A stretch of DNA of 21,796 nucleotides from JAVVRI01 sp036654795 (GCA_036654795.1 JAVVRI010000028.1:1-21796), one strand, 5' to 3'; numbered from the stretch's first letter, positions 1 to 7,552 are shown. Made by a program: numbers and translations. The notes: generated from the sequence alone by a model not told the origin.

Positions 1-57
1 TTCTTTAAGCGAATCACCTATGTTATCTTTTAAAAATGTCCTAACAAAGAGTCATAA

Positions 58-219
58 TCTATATCTGCAGCAGATATATTCCAGCGTCTGAAAAAATATA
101 ATCCGTCAGCAATGCGTGGCGTATCTCCCGGTAGTTCCCAGAAACTGCAAATGGCATTGGGTGTTGAACGTAAACATACCCGGTTAGGGAATTTGTATCA
201 GGTAATACCGATGGTTTGA
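58..219 (+). pseudogene. C-terminal remnant of a DUF3874/VirE-associated-like protein
   Basis: An open frame after an in-frame TAA at 55-57 encodes about 53 residues ending at TGA 217-219. It has no start codon near its 5' end. The peptide (includes SAADIFQRLKKYNP, then ALGVERKHTRLGNLYQV) resembles, from memory, the C-terminus of DUF3874 proteins that often follow VirE-N-type modules in Bacteroides; this was not searched. The upstream part is missing or frame-disrupted, so I read it as the decayed tail of a longer gene. A perfect terminator hairpin begins at its stop codon. The right-hand copy of the flanking inverted repeat lacks this coding fragment. The coding character is fairly convincing; the family name is less certain. 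Confidence 0.5.
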
Positions 220-252
220 ATAAGGAGGTGCTCGTGAAAGCACCTCCTTATT
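219..252 (+). terminator. Terminator hairpin after the DUF3874-like remnant
   Basis: The arm at 219-231 (AATAAGGAGGTGC) pairs perfectly over 13 bp with 240-252 (GCACCTCCTTATT) around an 8-base loop. The A/T-rich base and the position at the stop codon of the upstream remnant fit an intrinsic terminator. The stem is conserved in the right copy with two G-U wobbles when read on its minus strand. Confidence 0.75.
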
Positions 253-257
253 TCACG

Positions 258-301
258 TTTCACCGTAACATGCAGTACATTACGACGTTATGTCTGTGAA
301 A
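258..301 (+). other. Second hairpin within IR-L
   Basis: TTTCAC-CGTAAC (258-269) pairs with GTTATG (287-292) and GTGAAA (296-301), giving a 12-bp stem with a 3-base bulge and one G-U pair. All paired bases are identical in the right copy (21575-21618), while the five substitutions between copies here fall in the loop or bulge. This suggests a maintained structure. Its function is unknown; on the opposite strand it would lie just after yebC and could serve as that operon's terminator. Confidence 0.5.
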
Positions 302-321
302 GGAGATTCGGATATTTCTAT

Positions 322-1053
322 TTATTCTTCTTCCAAATCATCTTCCTTCATATTGTGGAAAACGTTTTGAACGTCTTCGTCCTCTTCCAACTTGTCGATC
401 AGCTTTTCCAAGGCTTCGCGTTGTTCGGGGGTTACCTCTTTTACATCGTTTGGGATGCGAACGAACTCAGCGCTATTGATTTCGAAGTCGTTTTCTTCCA
501 AGTACTTTTGGATGATGGAGTTTTGTGCAAAATCACCGTAAAGGATGATTTCGTCTTCGTCTTCATCCAGCTCGTCTACACCATAGTCTATTAGTTCCAG
601 CTCCAGGTCTTCCAACGAAACGCCCTCTTTCTTGGTAATATGGAATACACACTTATGGTCAAAAAGGAATTCGAGACTGCCACTAGTACCCAGCGAACCA
701 CCATTCTTGTTGAAGTAGCTACGTACGTTAGCCACTGTACGTGTCGTGTTGTCGGTTGCTGTTTCTACGAAGACGGCAATACCAAACGGGCCGTAACCTT
801 CGTAATTCATTTCCTTATAATCGGTGAAGTCCTTAGAAGTAGCCTTTTTGATGGCACGTTCCACGTTCTCCTTCGGCATGTTTTCCTTTTTTGCCTGTTG
901 CATCAATACACGTAGACGCGGGTTATTCTCAGGTTCCGGACCACTAGCTTTTACGGAGATGGTGATTTCTTTTCCTAACTTTGTGAAAACACGTGCCATG
1001 TTTCCCCAACGCTTAAACTTTCTCGCTTTGCGAAACTCAAACGCTCTTCCCAT
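322..1053 (-). CDS. yebC: YebC/PmpR (TACO1) family protein
   Basis: A 243-residue protein of the usual family length. The N-terminus (GRAFEFRKARKFKRWGNMARVFTKLGKEI) matches the YebC start, with the typical ENNPRLRVLMQQAKKENMPKENVERAIKKA segment, the E-GYGPFGIA-VFVE-TDN-NRT-like stretch around residues 84-105, and a GGSLGTSGSLEFLF motif near 118-131. The tail is highly acidic. Family members were long annotated as DNA-binding regulators; recent work points to a ribosome-associated role that relieves stalling on proline-rich stretches, like mitochondrial TACO1. It lies 32 bases downstream of pheT on the same strand and is probably co-transcribed with it. Its stop codon coincides with the inner end of the left inverted repeat, so the sequence just after it is repeated DNA. 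Confidence 0.93.
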   Translation of the reverse strand: MGRAFEFRKARKFKRWGNMARVFTKLGKEITISVKASGPEPENNPRLRVLMQQAKKENMPKENVERAIKKATSKDFTDYKEMNYEGYGPFGIAVFVETATDNTTRTVANVRSYFNKNGGSLGTSGSLEFLFDHKCVFHITKKEGVSLEDLELELIDYGVDELDEDEDEIILYGDFAQNSIIQKYLEENDFEINSAEFVRIPNDVKEVTPEQREALEKLIDKLEEDEDVQNVFHNMKEDDLEEE

Positions 1054-1085
1054 ATTTGTTTATCTTATTTATTTAGATTGTACTA

Positions 1086-3548
1086 TTATCTTAACTGTGC
1101 GCCCAGCTTCTGTTCCAGATTGGTCTGGATCTTCTTCATGATGGCGTCAATTTGTTTTTCATTTAATGTCTTCTCTTCGTCTTGCAGGAAGAAGCTAACA
1201 CCATACGACTTCTTGCCGGCTGCTAGGTTTTTACCTTCGTAAACGTCGAACAAGGTTACTTCCTTCAACAACTTACGTTCGCTGTCAATAGCAATCTTTT
1301 CCACTTCGCTGAACTGTACCTTTTTGTCGATCAGCAATGCTAAGTCGCGCTTTACAGCCGGGAACTTGGATATTTCGCTGAAGGTTACCTTGGCTTTCTT
1401 CGTTTCCTTCATCAATAGCGTCCAAGATAGTTCGGCGTAATATACTTCTGCATCAATATCCATTGCTTTGCGCACTTTGTTGTTGATGATGCCCAGTGTG
1501 CCTAACAGACGTCCCGAAGCTGTCGTAATGCTTATACCGGTAGAGTAGATGTCGTTACTCAGGTTGCCGAAGATGACTTTCTTCATGTTTACGCCCAGAC
1601 GTAGCAGGATGTTCTCAACGTAAGCTTTCAGTTCGTATACAGAAGAGGCTTCGTCGGCATGTGCCCAGTTGTTTTCAACGCGATTGCCGCTTACCCAAAG
1701 GGCAAGGCGATAGTCTTCGCTATACTCAGCCAAGGCGGCATCTTCTTTTTTATGATCGATGTTATAGTCGTAGCAGTTACCAAACTCGAAGAACTTCAAG
1801 TTGCCGTTCTTACGCTTGGCGTTATGCTCAATGCTTTCCAAGCCGCCAAACAACAAGCTCTGGCGCATACCGTTCAGGTCTGCACTGAGTGGGTTCATCA
1901 GCATTACGCAGTGGGCTACCGGATAGGTCGATAGCTCGTCATAATAAGCCGAGCGGGTGAGGGAGTTATTTAAGATCTCATTGAATCCGGCGCCACAAAG
2001 TTGTTCGGAAACAAGATTTTGTAAGGCATAGCTGCGGTCGGTCGGTGTCTGATAGCTCAAGTTCGACTTTACGTTGTCGCTATAATCAATGTTGTTGTAT
2101 CCGTAGATGCGGAGGATGTCTTCTATCACGTCCACATCGCGTTGTACGTCTATGCGGTAGACGGGCACTTCAAGGGTCAATCCTTCGGCTGTTTCAGCCG
2201 TGATCTTCATTTCCAGACTTTCCAGAATGTTCTTTACCGTTTCTGTTGGGATCTCTTTTCCGATCAGGGTGTTTACCTTTTGGTATGTAAGCTCAACGGT
2301 GTATGGTTTTGCCGGTACGGGATAAAGGTCTTGTATGGCTCCGGTAACCTTTCCTCCGCCCAGTTCCTGTATCAGGAGTGCGGCACGTTTCAGTACGTAG
2401 AGGGTGTTGTTCGGATCCAGTCCGCGTTCGAAACGGAAGGAAGCATCTGTGTTCAGCCCGAAGCGACGGGCTGTCTTGCGTACCCAAGTGGGGTGGAAGC
2501 AAGCCGATTCGAGGAAAACATCGGTTGTCTGCTCTGTGACGCCTGAATCCAGACCGCCAAATACACCGCCGATGCACATGGCCTCTTCGGTGTTACAGAT
2601 CATCAGGTCGCGATCAGTCAGTGTGCGTTCTACGCCATCGAGCGTAATGAACTTGGTGCCTTCCGGCTGTGTGCGTACGATTACTTTGTTTCCTTTAATC
2701 TTGGCAGCATCGAAGGAATGCAGTGGTTGCCCCATTTCGTGCAGGAGGAAGTTTGTAATGTCTACTACATTATTAATAGGACGAAGACCAATCAGACGAA
2801 GGTGGTTTTGCAACCATTCGGGGCTTTCCTTTACAGTAACGCCTTTGATGGTTAGACCGGAATAGCGCGGACAGGCTTCGGCGTTCTCTACCACCACTTC
2901 GATGGCGGGAGACGGGTCGTCTATCTTGAAAGCATCCACGGAGGGACGTTTCAGTTCGGACGGTTTGCCGATGCGCTTGAGGTAAGCACTGAGGTCGCGG
3001 GCTACGCCGTAGTGGGAGGTGGCGTCTACTCGGTTCGGAGTAATGTCTACTTCCAGCACATAGTCGCTCTTGATGTTATAATACTCTTTGGCGGGTGTAC
3101 CAACAACGGCTTCGGCAGGAAGTTCGATGATGCCGGCATGGTCTGTACCAATACCAATCTCGTCTTCTGCACAAATCATGCCGTTAGACTCTACGCCGCG
3201 GATCTTGGATTTTTTGATGGTGAACGATTCTTCACCATCATATAGCTTAGTGCCGTTAATGGCTACTACTACTTTTTGTCCGGCAGCCACGTTGGGCGCT
3301 CCGCATACAATTTGCAAGGGGGCTTCTTCGCCCACATTGACTGTCGTAATGTGTAAATGGTCTGAGTTAGGATGCGTTTCGCAGGTTAACACTTCACCAA
3401 TGACTAGTCCTTCCAATCCACCTTTGATGGTTTGTACTTCTTCTACTCCGCCGGTTTCCAGACCGATGGAGGTCAGTACGTCAGCAACTTCGTCAGGCTG
3501 TAAATCAAAATCCAGATAATCCTTCAGCCAGTTGTAAGATATATTCAT
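1086..3548 (-). CDS. pheT: Phenylalanine-tRNA ligase beta subunit
   Basis: An 820-residue protein, the normal length for PheT. It begins MNISYNWLKDYLDFDL, followed by an EMAP/OB-type tRNA-binding domain at about residues 40-155 (HPNSDHLHITTVNVG, QIVCGAPNV). The B3/4 editing-type domain holds the GLRPINNVVDITNF and HEMGQPLHSFDA motifs, and the B5 region follows around 400-475. The C-terminus is a ferredoxin-fold anticodon-binding domain (KFPAVKRDLALLID, then LFDVYEGKNLAAGKKSYGVS). With PheS (not in this window) it forms the alpha2-beta2 enzyme that charges tRNA-Phe. It is first in a probable pheT-yebC operon and divergent from trmD, with a 140-bp shared upstream region. Confidence 0.97.
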   Translation of the reverse strand: MNISYNWLKDYLDFDLQPDEVADVLTSIGLETGGVEEVQTIKGGLEGLVIGEVLTCETHPNSDHLHITTVNVGEEAPLQIVCGAPNVAAGQKVVVAINGTKLYDGEESFTIKKSKIRGVESNGMICAEDEIGIGTDHAGIIELPAEAVVGTPAKEYYNIKSDYVLEVDITPNRVDATSHYGVARDLSAYLKRIGKPSELKRPSVDAFKIDDPSPAIEVVVENAEACPRYSGLTIKGVTVKESPEWLQNHLRLIGLRPINNVVDITNFLLHEMGQPLHSFDAAKIKGNKVIVRTQPEGTKFITLDGVERTLTDRDLMICNTEEAMCIGGVFGGLDSGVTEQTTDVFLESACFHPTWVRKTARRFGLNTDASFRFERGLDPNNTLYVLKRAALLIQELGGGKVTGAIQDLYPVPAKPYTVELTYQKVNTLIGKEIPTETVKNILESLEMKITAETAEGLTLEVPVYRIDVQRDVDVIEDILRIYGYNNIDYSDNVKSNLSYQTPTDRSYALQNLVSEQLCGAGFNEILNNSLTRSAYYDELSTYPVAHCVMLMNPLSADLNGMRQSLLFGGLESIEHNAKRKNGNLKFFEFGNCYDYNIDHKKEDAALAEYSEDYRLALWVSGNRVENNWAHADEASSVYELKAYVENILLRLGVNMKKVIFGNLSNDIYSTGISITTASGRLLGTLGIINNKVRKAMDIDAEVYYAELSWTLLMKETKKAKVTFSEISKFPAVKRDLALLIDKKVQFSEVEKIAIDSERKLLKEVTLFDVYEGKNLAAGKKSYGVSFFLQDEEKTLNEKQIDAIMKKIQTNLEQKLGAQLR

Positions 3549-3586
3549 CGCTATATGTTGTTTATTCTGTTCGTCGATTTGACCGC

Positions 3587-3594
3587 CAAAGGTA
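3587..3594 (-). promoter_or_regulatory. Putative -7 promoter element for pheT
   Basis: On the minus strand this reads TACCTTTG, matching the Bacteroides -7 consensus TAnnTTTG, about 38 bases upstream of the pheT ATG. No good -33 TTTG lies at the expected spacing, so the call rests on one element and its position. Confidence 0.45.
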
Positions 3595-3636
3595 AGAAGA
3601 ATTATTCAAACGGCTATAATAATCCCTTAAAAACCC

Positions 3637-3644
3637 TATCTTTG
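3637..3644 (+). promoter_or_regulatory. Putative -7 promoter element for trmD
   Basis: TATCTTTG matches TAnnTTTG and sits about 44 bases before the trmD ATG. I see no clear -33 element. It is divergent from the pheT element, with 42 bases between them. Confidence 0.45.
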
Positions 3645-3688
3645 CTGCCTGAGAAATGAATATGAACCGTAAAGATTAGAATATACTG

Positions 3689-4363
3689 ATGCGAATAGAT
3701 ATACTTACCGTACTGCCCGAAATGATTGACGGGATGATTAACTGTTCCATACTGAAGCGTGCGCAGGATAAGAACTTGGCTGAAATACATCTTCATAACC
3801 TTCGTGATTACACAACAAACAAGTGGCGCCGGGTGGATGATTATCCCTTTGGAGGTGAGGCCGGCATGGTGATGCAGATAGAACCGATTGACCGTGCCAT
3901 TGCAGCTCTGAAAGCAGAGCGGGCGTATGACGAAGTGATCTATACCTCGCCCGATGGCGAAACGTTCAATCAGCCAATGGCAAACGGAATGTCTTTGCTC
4001 AATAACATCATTATCCTATGCGGTCATTATAAAGGTATTGATTATCGCATCCGCGAGCATCTCATTACAAAAGAAATATCGGTGGGCGATTACGTCCTGA
4101 CCGGTGGCGAACTGGCTGCCGCGATTATTGCCGATGCTGTTGTGCGCCTGATTCCCGGTGTGATAGGGGATGAGCAAAGTGCTTTGTCCGATTCCTTTCA
4201 GGACGACTTGCTGGCTCCGCCCGTCTATACCCGTCCGGCTGATTACAACGGGTGGAAAGTGCCCGATGTGCTTATCTCAGGCCATCAGCGTAAAATAGAC
4301 GAATGGCGTCTTCAGCAATCCCAAGAACGCACAGCACGTTTGCGCCCGGACTTGCTAAGATAG
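3689..4363 (+). CDS. trmD: tRNA (guanine(37)-N1)-methyltransferase
   Basis: A 224-residue SPOUT-class methyltransferase, somewhat shorter than the roughly 255 residues of E. coli TrmD but with all hallmarks. It starts MRIDILTVLPEMIDG, has WRRVDDYPFGGEAGMVM near residues 46-62, and the trefoil-knot SAM-binding elements CGHYKGIDYRI and EISVGDYVLTGGELAA, followed by RLIPGVIGDE. The C-terminal part contains PADYNGWKVPDVLISGHQRKI, the tRNA-contacting region. It adds a methyl group to N1 of G37 next to the anticodon and prevents +1 frameshifting. Here it stands alone, not in the rpsP-rimM-trmD-rplS order of many bacteria. It converges on the lipoprotein gene, with 18 bases between stops. Confidence 0.96.
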   Translation: MRIDILTVLPEMIDGMINCSILKRAQDKNLAEIHLHNLRDYTTNKWRRVDDYPFGGEAGMVMQIEPIDRAIAALKAERAYDEVIYTSPDGETFNQPMANGMSLLNNIIILCGHYKGIDYRIREHLITKEISVGDYVLTGGELAAAIIADAVVRLIPGVIGDEQSALSDSFQDDLLAPPVYTRPADYNGWKVPDVLISGHQRKIDEWRLQQSQERTARLRPDLLR

Positions 4364-4381
4364 GGAAGGGGGGCTTCTTGC

Positions 4382-5440
4382 TTAACTTTTTAGCTTTACG
4401 ATGAATACTACAGGGTTGTCATCCGCCTTTCTTTGGGGGAAGGCTTGATGGATCTCTTTGCCGGATTTGCAGTAGCAGAAGGTGTTATTGCTAACGTCCA
4501 TCGCTTGTAGGTTGGGCACTTGCCCGGTGTCGTAGAAGTTGTCTTCGAAGCCGCCTACTACGTTATACGCATGATTCTCCGTGCGGTCGAAGCAGTAGGT
4601 ATAACTCTGTTCGGCGTCGTAGGCATTATAATAGGTAGAAATAAGAAAACGTTCGTTGATGCGCAAGGGGAGGATGGCCGTTTGGTTGTCTGCCTCCAAC
4701 TTGTTGCTGTGCATGAGGTAGAGGGTGTCGCGCAACAGCTCCTCCGGTTCGATAGAAGGGGCATGTGCATATACCTTTTCGTTGACAACAGCCGGTTCGG
4801 GGTCGAAGTCGCCACCTATGCGGAGGCGTTCCAAGTCTACGGCCGTCAGCTTATGGGCGTCCACTTCTCGGAAGGTTGTGTCGAACTTATAGAGCCATTT
4901 CTCCAGATAGATTTTCGAAGCGTCTCGGTTATCGGCCGTCAGGTTCTCCGTCGTTGCCCAAATATGGCGGTCGTAATAGGCCAGTTTAATCATGCGGTTC
5001 CAACCGTGCGCACCCTCTAGGCTGAGGCTACTTAGCAACGTCCCGTTATAATTATAATAATGTACATCCATCTGGTCGTTAAGGACGATCAGTTGATGTC
5101 GAATCGGATCTATCACATAATCCGTTACCTGCCTATCGGAAGCCTCGTTTCCGGCGATAATACGGTTGATGAATTTGCCCGAACAGTCGAAGTGAAATAA
5201 CTGTCCGCTGCTTACCATAAAGAGGTGGTTGCCGTCTCGCTTCACCAGCGATGCGTGCCGGAAGCGGCATTGCGGATTTGTTTCGAGCGGAATGGCTGCT
5301 ACCTCTCCGGCAATATCAGACAATGTGCCGGTCGATGAGCAGGCGGCGGGTGCTGAGGCTGTCCATACTTCATACCCCTGCTTCATGCATGCAATCAGCA
5401 GCAACGTTAATAGGACAAGACAGGTTCGTTTCATGGTCAA
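4382..5440 (-). CDS. Six-bladed beta-propeller lipoprotein
   Basis: A 352-residue protein with a type II signal peptide: two basic residues, a leucine-rich stretch and the lipobox LIAC with Cys18. A start at residue 3 (MKRT) is equally plausible. The mature part resembles the Bacteroidales 6-bladed beta-propeller lipoproteins (IPLET near 50, QLFHFDCSGKFINRI near 80-95, DYVIDPIRHQLIVLN, then YNYNGTLLSSLSL): repeated beta-strand blades with aromatic/Gly-rich turns. Such proteins are usually tethered in the outer membrane and of unknown binding function. It diverges from gldB with a 109-bp gap and converges with trmD. I infer the family from pattern alone. Confidence 0.75.
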   Translation of the reverse strand: MTMKRTCLVLLTLLLIACMKQGYEVWTASAPAACSSTGTLSDIAGEVAAIPLETNPQCRFRHASLVKRDGNHLFMVSSGQLFHFDCSGKFINRIIAGNEASDRQVTDYVIDPIRHQLIVLNDQMDVHYYNYNGTLLSSLSLEGAHGWNRMIKLAYYDRHIWATTENLTADNRDASKIYLEKWLYKFDTTFREVDAHKLTAVDLERLRIGGDFDPEPAVVNEKVYAHAPSIEPEELLRDTLYLMHSNKLEADNQTAILPLRINERFLISTYYNAYDAEQSYTYCFDRTENHAYNVVGGFEDNFYDTGQVPNLQAMDVSNNTFCYCKSGKEIHQAFPQRKADDNPVVFIVKLKS

Positions 5441-5471
5441 TCTATTTTAATCGTATGACTTCATAACGGAG

Positions 5472-5479
5472 CAAAGATA
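5472..5479 (-). promoter_or_regulatory. Putative -7 element for the propeller lipoprotein
   Basis: On the minus strand this reads TATCTTTG, a perfect TAnnTTTG match, about 31 bases before the start codon. No -33 element at standard spacing was found. Confidence 0.5.
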
Positions 5480-5549
5480 ATATTATTTGATACAATATTA
5501 TAAAGATGCGCTCGTTTCATAATAAAGTATCTATTAATTAGGCAAGGAC

Positions 5550-6545
5550 ATGATTTTAAAGATGATTTTTACGCTTATCCTGTCTGTTACACTTCTTAGT
5601 TGTAACGGTCAGACGGCTGACAGCGCTCGCTATGCTTCAGCCGAACCTATACAGATCCATCGTTTCGACAAAGAGGTATATCGGCTGATTGATACGGACG
5701 ATAGTACCCTGCAAGCGCAAATCAGCCATCAATACCCGCAAATGCTGGCTATTCTGGCTCAGGGCATACTGAATATGCAGACGCCTGACGCGCCGGGGTT
5801 CTTCGATAAGCTGGTTAATTATTATTCCGAACCGACGCTGAAAGGACTCTATCGGGATGCTGTTCGGCAGTACGACAGTATTGCCCCCTTGGAGCAGGAG
5901 CTAGGTAGCGGCTTTGCTTGGCTGAAGGATAACTTTCCGGCTATGCAGGTTCCTGCCGTCTACATGCACATCTCCGGTCTCAACCAGAATATATTGGTGG
6001 GCGACAGCCTGCTTTCTGTTTCCATCGACAAATATATGGGGGCGGATTATCCTCTTTATCAGGACTTCTTTTACAACGAGCAGCGCCGAAAGATGCAACC
6101 GGCTTACATTGCTGCGGATTGCCTGACCGGTTGGCTACTTTCCGAATACCCGTTCGAAGGAAAAGAAAATGTCTTGCTGGACAGAATGATCTATGAAGGG
6201 AAAATCAAGTATCTTGTGCAGCATGCCCTTCCGGCCTATACCTCTCCAGTCCTAATGGGCTATGCCGAACCCGCCTTTGCTTGGTGCGAAGCCAACGAAG
6301 CGGCTCTCTGGAAAACCATTGTAGAGCGCAAACAGCTCTTTACCCCCGACCTGACAGCTACCGCCAAATACTTTGAGGGAACGCCCTGTACCTTCCTCGC
6401 CGTGGATGCACCTGCCAACATAGGCACTTGGATAGGGTGGCAGATCGTAAATAGCTATATGTCCGAAACGAACGCAACGCCGCTCGCCCTAATGCAAAAC
6501 AATAATTATCAGGAGATCCTAGCTTCCTCGAAGTACAAGCCTTGA
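5550..6545 (+). CDS. gldB: GldB-family lipoprotein
   Basis: A 331-residue lipoprotein: signal peptide with lipobox LLSC (Cys18), then a domain rich in conserved aromatics. Features typical of GldB are IQIHRFDKEVYRLI near residues 34-47, a long alpha-helical region, the segment MGADYPLYQDFFYNEQRRKM near 164-183, the DCLTGWLLSEYPF stretch, and the C-terminal NIGTWIGWQIVNSYM. In Flavobacterium GldB is required for gliding and type IX secretion. Bacteroides do not glide, but they carry homologues under this name with unclear roles. It is monocistronic by position: the propeller lipoprotein diverges upstream, and a 460-bp non-coding stretch follows. A start at Met5 is possible. Confidence 0.85.
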   Translation: MILKMIFTLILSVTLLSCNGQTADSARYASAEPIQIHRFDKEVYRLIDTDDSTLQAQISHQYPQMLAILAQGILNMQTPDAPGFFDKLVNYYSEPTLKGLYRDAVRQYDSIAPLEQELGSGFAWLKDNFPAMQVPAVYMHISGLNQNILVGDSLLSVSIDKYMGADYPLYQDFFYNEQRRKMQPAYIAADCLTGWLLSEYPFEGKENVLLDRMIYEGKIKYLVQHALPAYTSPVLMGYAEPAFAWCEANEAALWKTIVERKQLFTPDLTATAKYFEGTPCTFLAVDAPANIGTWIGWQIVNSYMSETNATPLALMQNNNYQEILASSKYKP

Positions 6546-6570
6546 TTGGCTCATTTACATGCCGGCTTAT

Positions 6571-6658
6571 TTTAGTTTCATAGCGGTGAAACTTTAGTTT
6601 CATGGTGATGAAACAAAAGTTTCATAAGGGTGAAACAAAAGTTTCATCGCTATGAAAC
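6571..6658. repeat. Four tandem 22-bp palindromic repeats
   Basis: Four exact 22-base units start at 6571, 6593, 6615 and 6637. Each reads TTTA or AAAA, then GTTTCAT, a variable centre (AGCGG, GGTGA, AAGGG, CGCTA), then TGAAAC. Each unit can form a 6-bp hairpin GTTTCA/TGAAAC. The centres differ in every unit while the arms are invariant, so the arms look constrained. The 22-bp period would place each palindrome on about the same helix face. There are no spacers and no cas genes. Confidence 0.92.
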
Positions 6659-6764
6659 TATTTGACACTCGGTCGGAATATTATGAAGGGAAGACAGGTA
6701 AGACGGTAGCAACCGGACTACCGATGTTTCTGCGGATGGATTAACAGGTGTGGGTATAAAAATA

Positions 6765-6845
6765 ATCCGTCCTATTCTCGCGAACGGGACGGATAACCTA
6801 ATCTAACTTAATTCTAATACCATGAAAAACACTATATCATTATAA
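6765..6845 (+). other. Orphan 5' leader with a 7-codon ORF
   Basis: ATCCGTCC (6765-6772) pairs with GGACGGAT (6787-6794), capped by a TTC/GAA stem with a 4-base loop. The A/T-rich run that follows (CTAATCTAACTTAATTCTAA) leads directly to ATGAAAAAC at 6822. This resembles leaders that precede SusC-like genes in Bacteroides (my recollection). Here the frame ends after MKNTISL. I infer the leader and start of a gene whose body has been lost, or a short regulatory ORF. Confidence 0.35.
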
Positions 6846-6964
6846 CAGCAATCGGCCAAAAAGGTTCAAACAACTGATGAAAATAACCGACCGCCGCAGA
6901 ATGCTTACATCCACTTACCGGTAAATAAAGCGAAGGCAAGGTAGTAGATAACCAATATATTTCG

Positions 6965-6972
6965 TACTTTTG
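6965..6972 (+). promoter_or_regulatory. Putative -7 element for the DUF5063-cysK unit
   Basis: TACTTTTG matches TAnnTTTG and lies about 36 bases before the ATG at 7008. No TTTG is present at the usual -33 spacing. Confidence 0.45.
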
Positions 6973-7007
6973 CAGATTCAATTGTAAAAGAATACGATTA
7001 AAAAAGC

Positions 7008-7550
7008 ATGGAGAAAGAGAACAATCCGGTTTATGCAAGAAACACAATTGAATTTGTGACCGTTGCGCTGGAATTTTGCACCTTTATAGAAACAGCCGGG
7101 CAATTAAGCCTATTCGATTTTGTGGACAAATCTACGAAGTTATTGCCTTTGCTTTATCTGAAAGCGTCTTTGCTGCCCGTTGTGGTGGCAGATGAAGAGG
7201 CTGAGCCGGAACTGACCGTTACCGAAGAAATGTATGAGACAGTACGTAGTCGTATTGCCATTTTATTGGGCGAAAAAGATTCCTATTTGGACACTTTCCA
7301 TCCGGATATGCAATATAGCGATGCTCCTATCGCTGCCTTTATCTCTGAAAACCTAGCTGATGTCTATCAAGATACCGGCGATTTTATCACCGCTTTTCGC
7401 GAAGGCAACGAGGAGGTGATGACAGAAGCCATCGCCTTGTGTCGCGATAACTTCTGTAACTATTGGGGGCAGCAGTTGCTAAACGCACTCAAAGCCCTAC
7501 ATGCCGTACGGTATGCCGCAGATGAAACTATTGAAGAAACCAACGAATAA
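7008..7550 (+). CDS. DUF5063 domain-containing protein
   Basis: A 180-residue, acidic, largely alpha-helical soluble protein without signal peptide or membrane segment. It starts MEKENNPVYARNTIEFVTVA and contains FVDKSTKLLPLLYLKASLLP near residues 39-58, DMQYSDAPIAAFISENLADVYQD near 98-120 and NFCNYWGQQLLNALKALH near 149-166, which I recognise as the DUF5063 pattern of Bacteroidales. Its function is unknown. It is first in a tight four-gene unit: its stop is followed after 2 bases by the exonuclease start. The conserved pairing with that exonuclease hints at a shared nucleic-acid task, which is inference only. Confidence 0.8.
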   Translation: MEKENNPVYARNTIEFVTVALEFCTFIETAGQLSLFDFVDKSTKLLPLLYLKASLLPVVVADEEAEPELTVTEEMYETVRSRIAILLGEKDSYLDTFHPDMQYSDAPIAAFISENLADVYQDTGDFITAFREGNEEVMTEAIALCRDNFCNYWGQQLLNALKALHAVRYAADETIEETNE

Positions 7551-7552
7551 GT

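Larger units (their letters stand above)
211..323 (+). repeat. Left arm of a long inverted repeat (IR-L)
   Basis: These 113 bases match the reverse complement of 21553-21664 with 7 substitutions and one single-base deletion, about 93% identity. The match ends inside the yebC stop codon (322-324) on one side. On the other side, bases 1-22 match the reverse complement of 21662-21683, but a 188-bp stretch (23-210) lies between the two matched parts here and is absent on the right. The arm contains two hairpins. The two arms bracket about 21 kb of core genes. Confidence 0.93.
6546..7007. other. 462-bp intergenic region: repeat array, orphan leader, promoter
   Basis: No convincing gene is present. 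From left to right it holds four tandem 22-bp palindromic units (6571-6658), a small hairpin CGGTAG/CTACCG (6704-6723), a larger hairpin at 6765-6794, a 7-codon ORF in a leader-like context (6822-6845), a 10-bp palindrome TTACCGGTAA (6915-6924) and a -7 promoter element (6965-6972) for the next operon. Confidence 0.7.

Noticed and set aside
4520..5020. A 166-codon plus-strand frame inside the propeller lipoprotein gene
   Set aside because: It is antisense to a gene with a signal peptide and family-like motifs, and its translation matches nothing I recognise.
6571..6658. CRISPR array
   Set aside because: Units are 22 bp, directly tandem, palindromic and without spacers; no cas genes are nearby.
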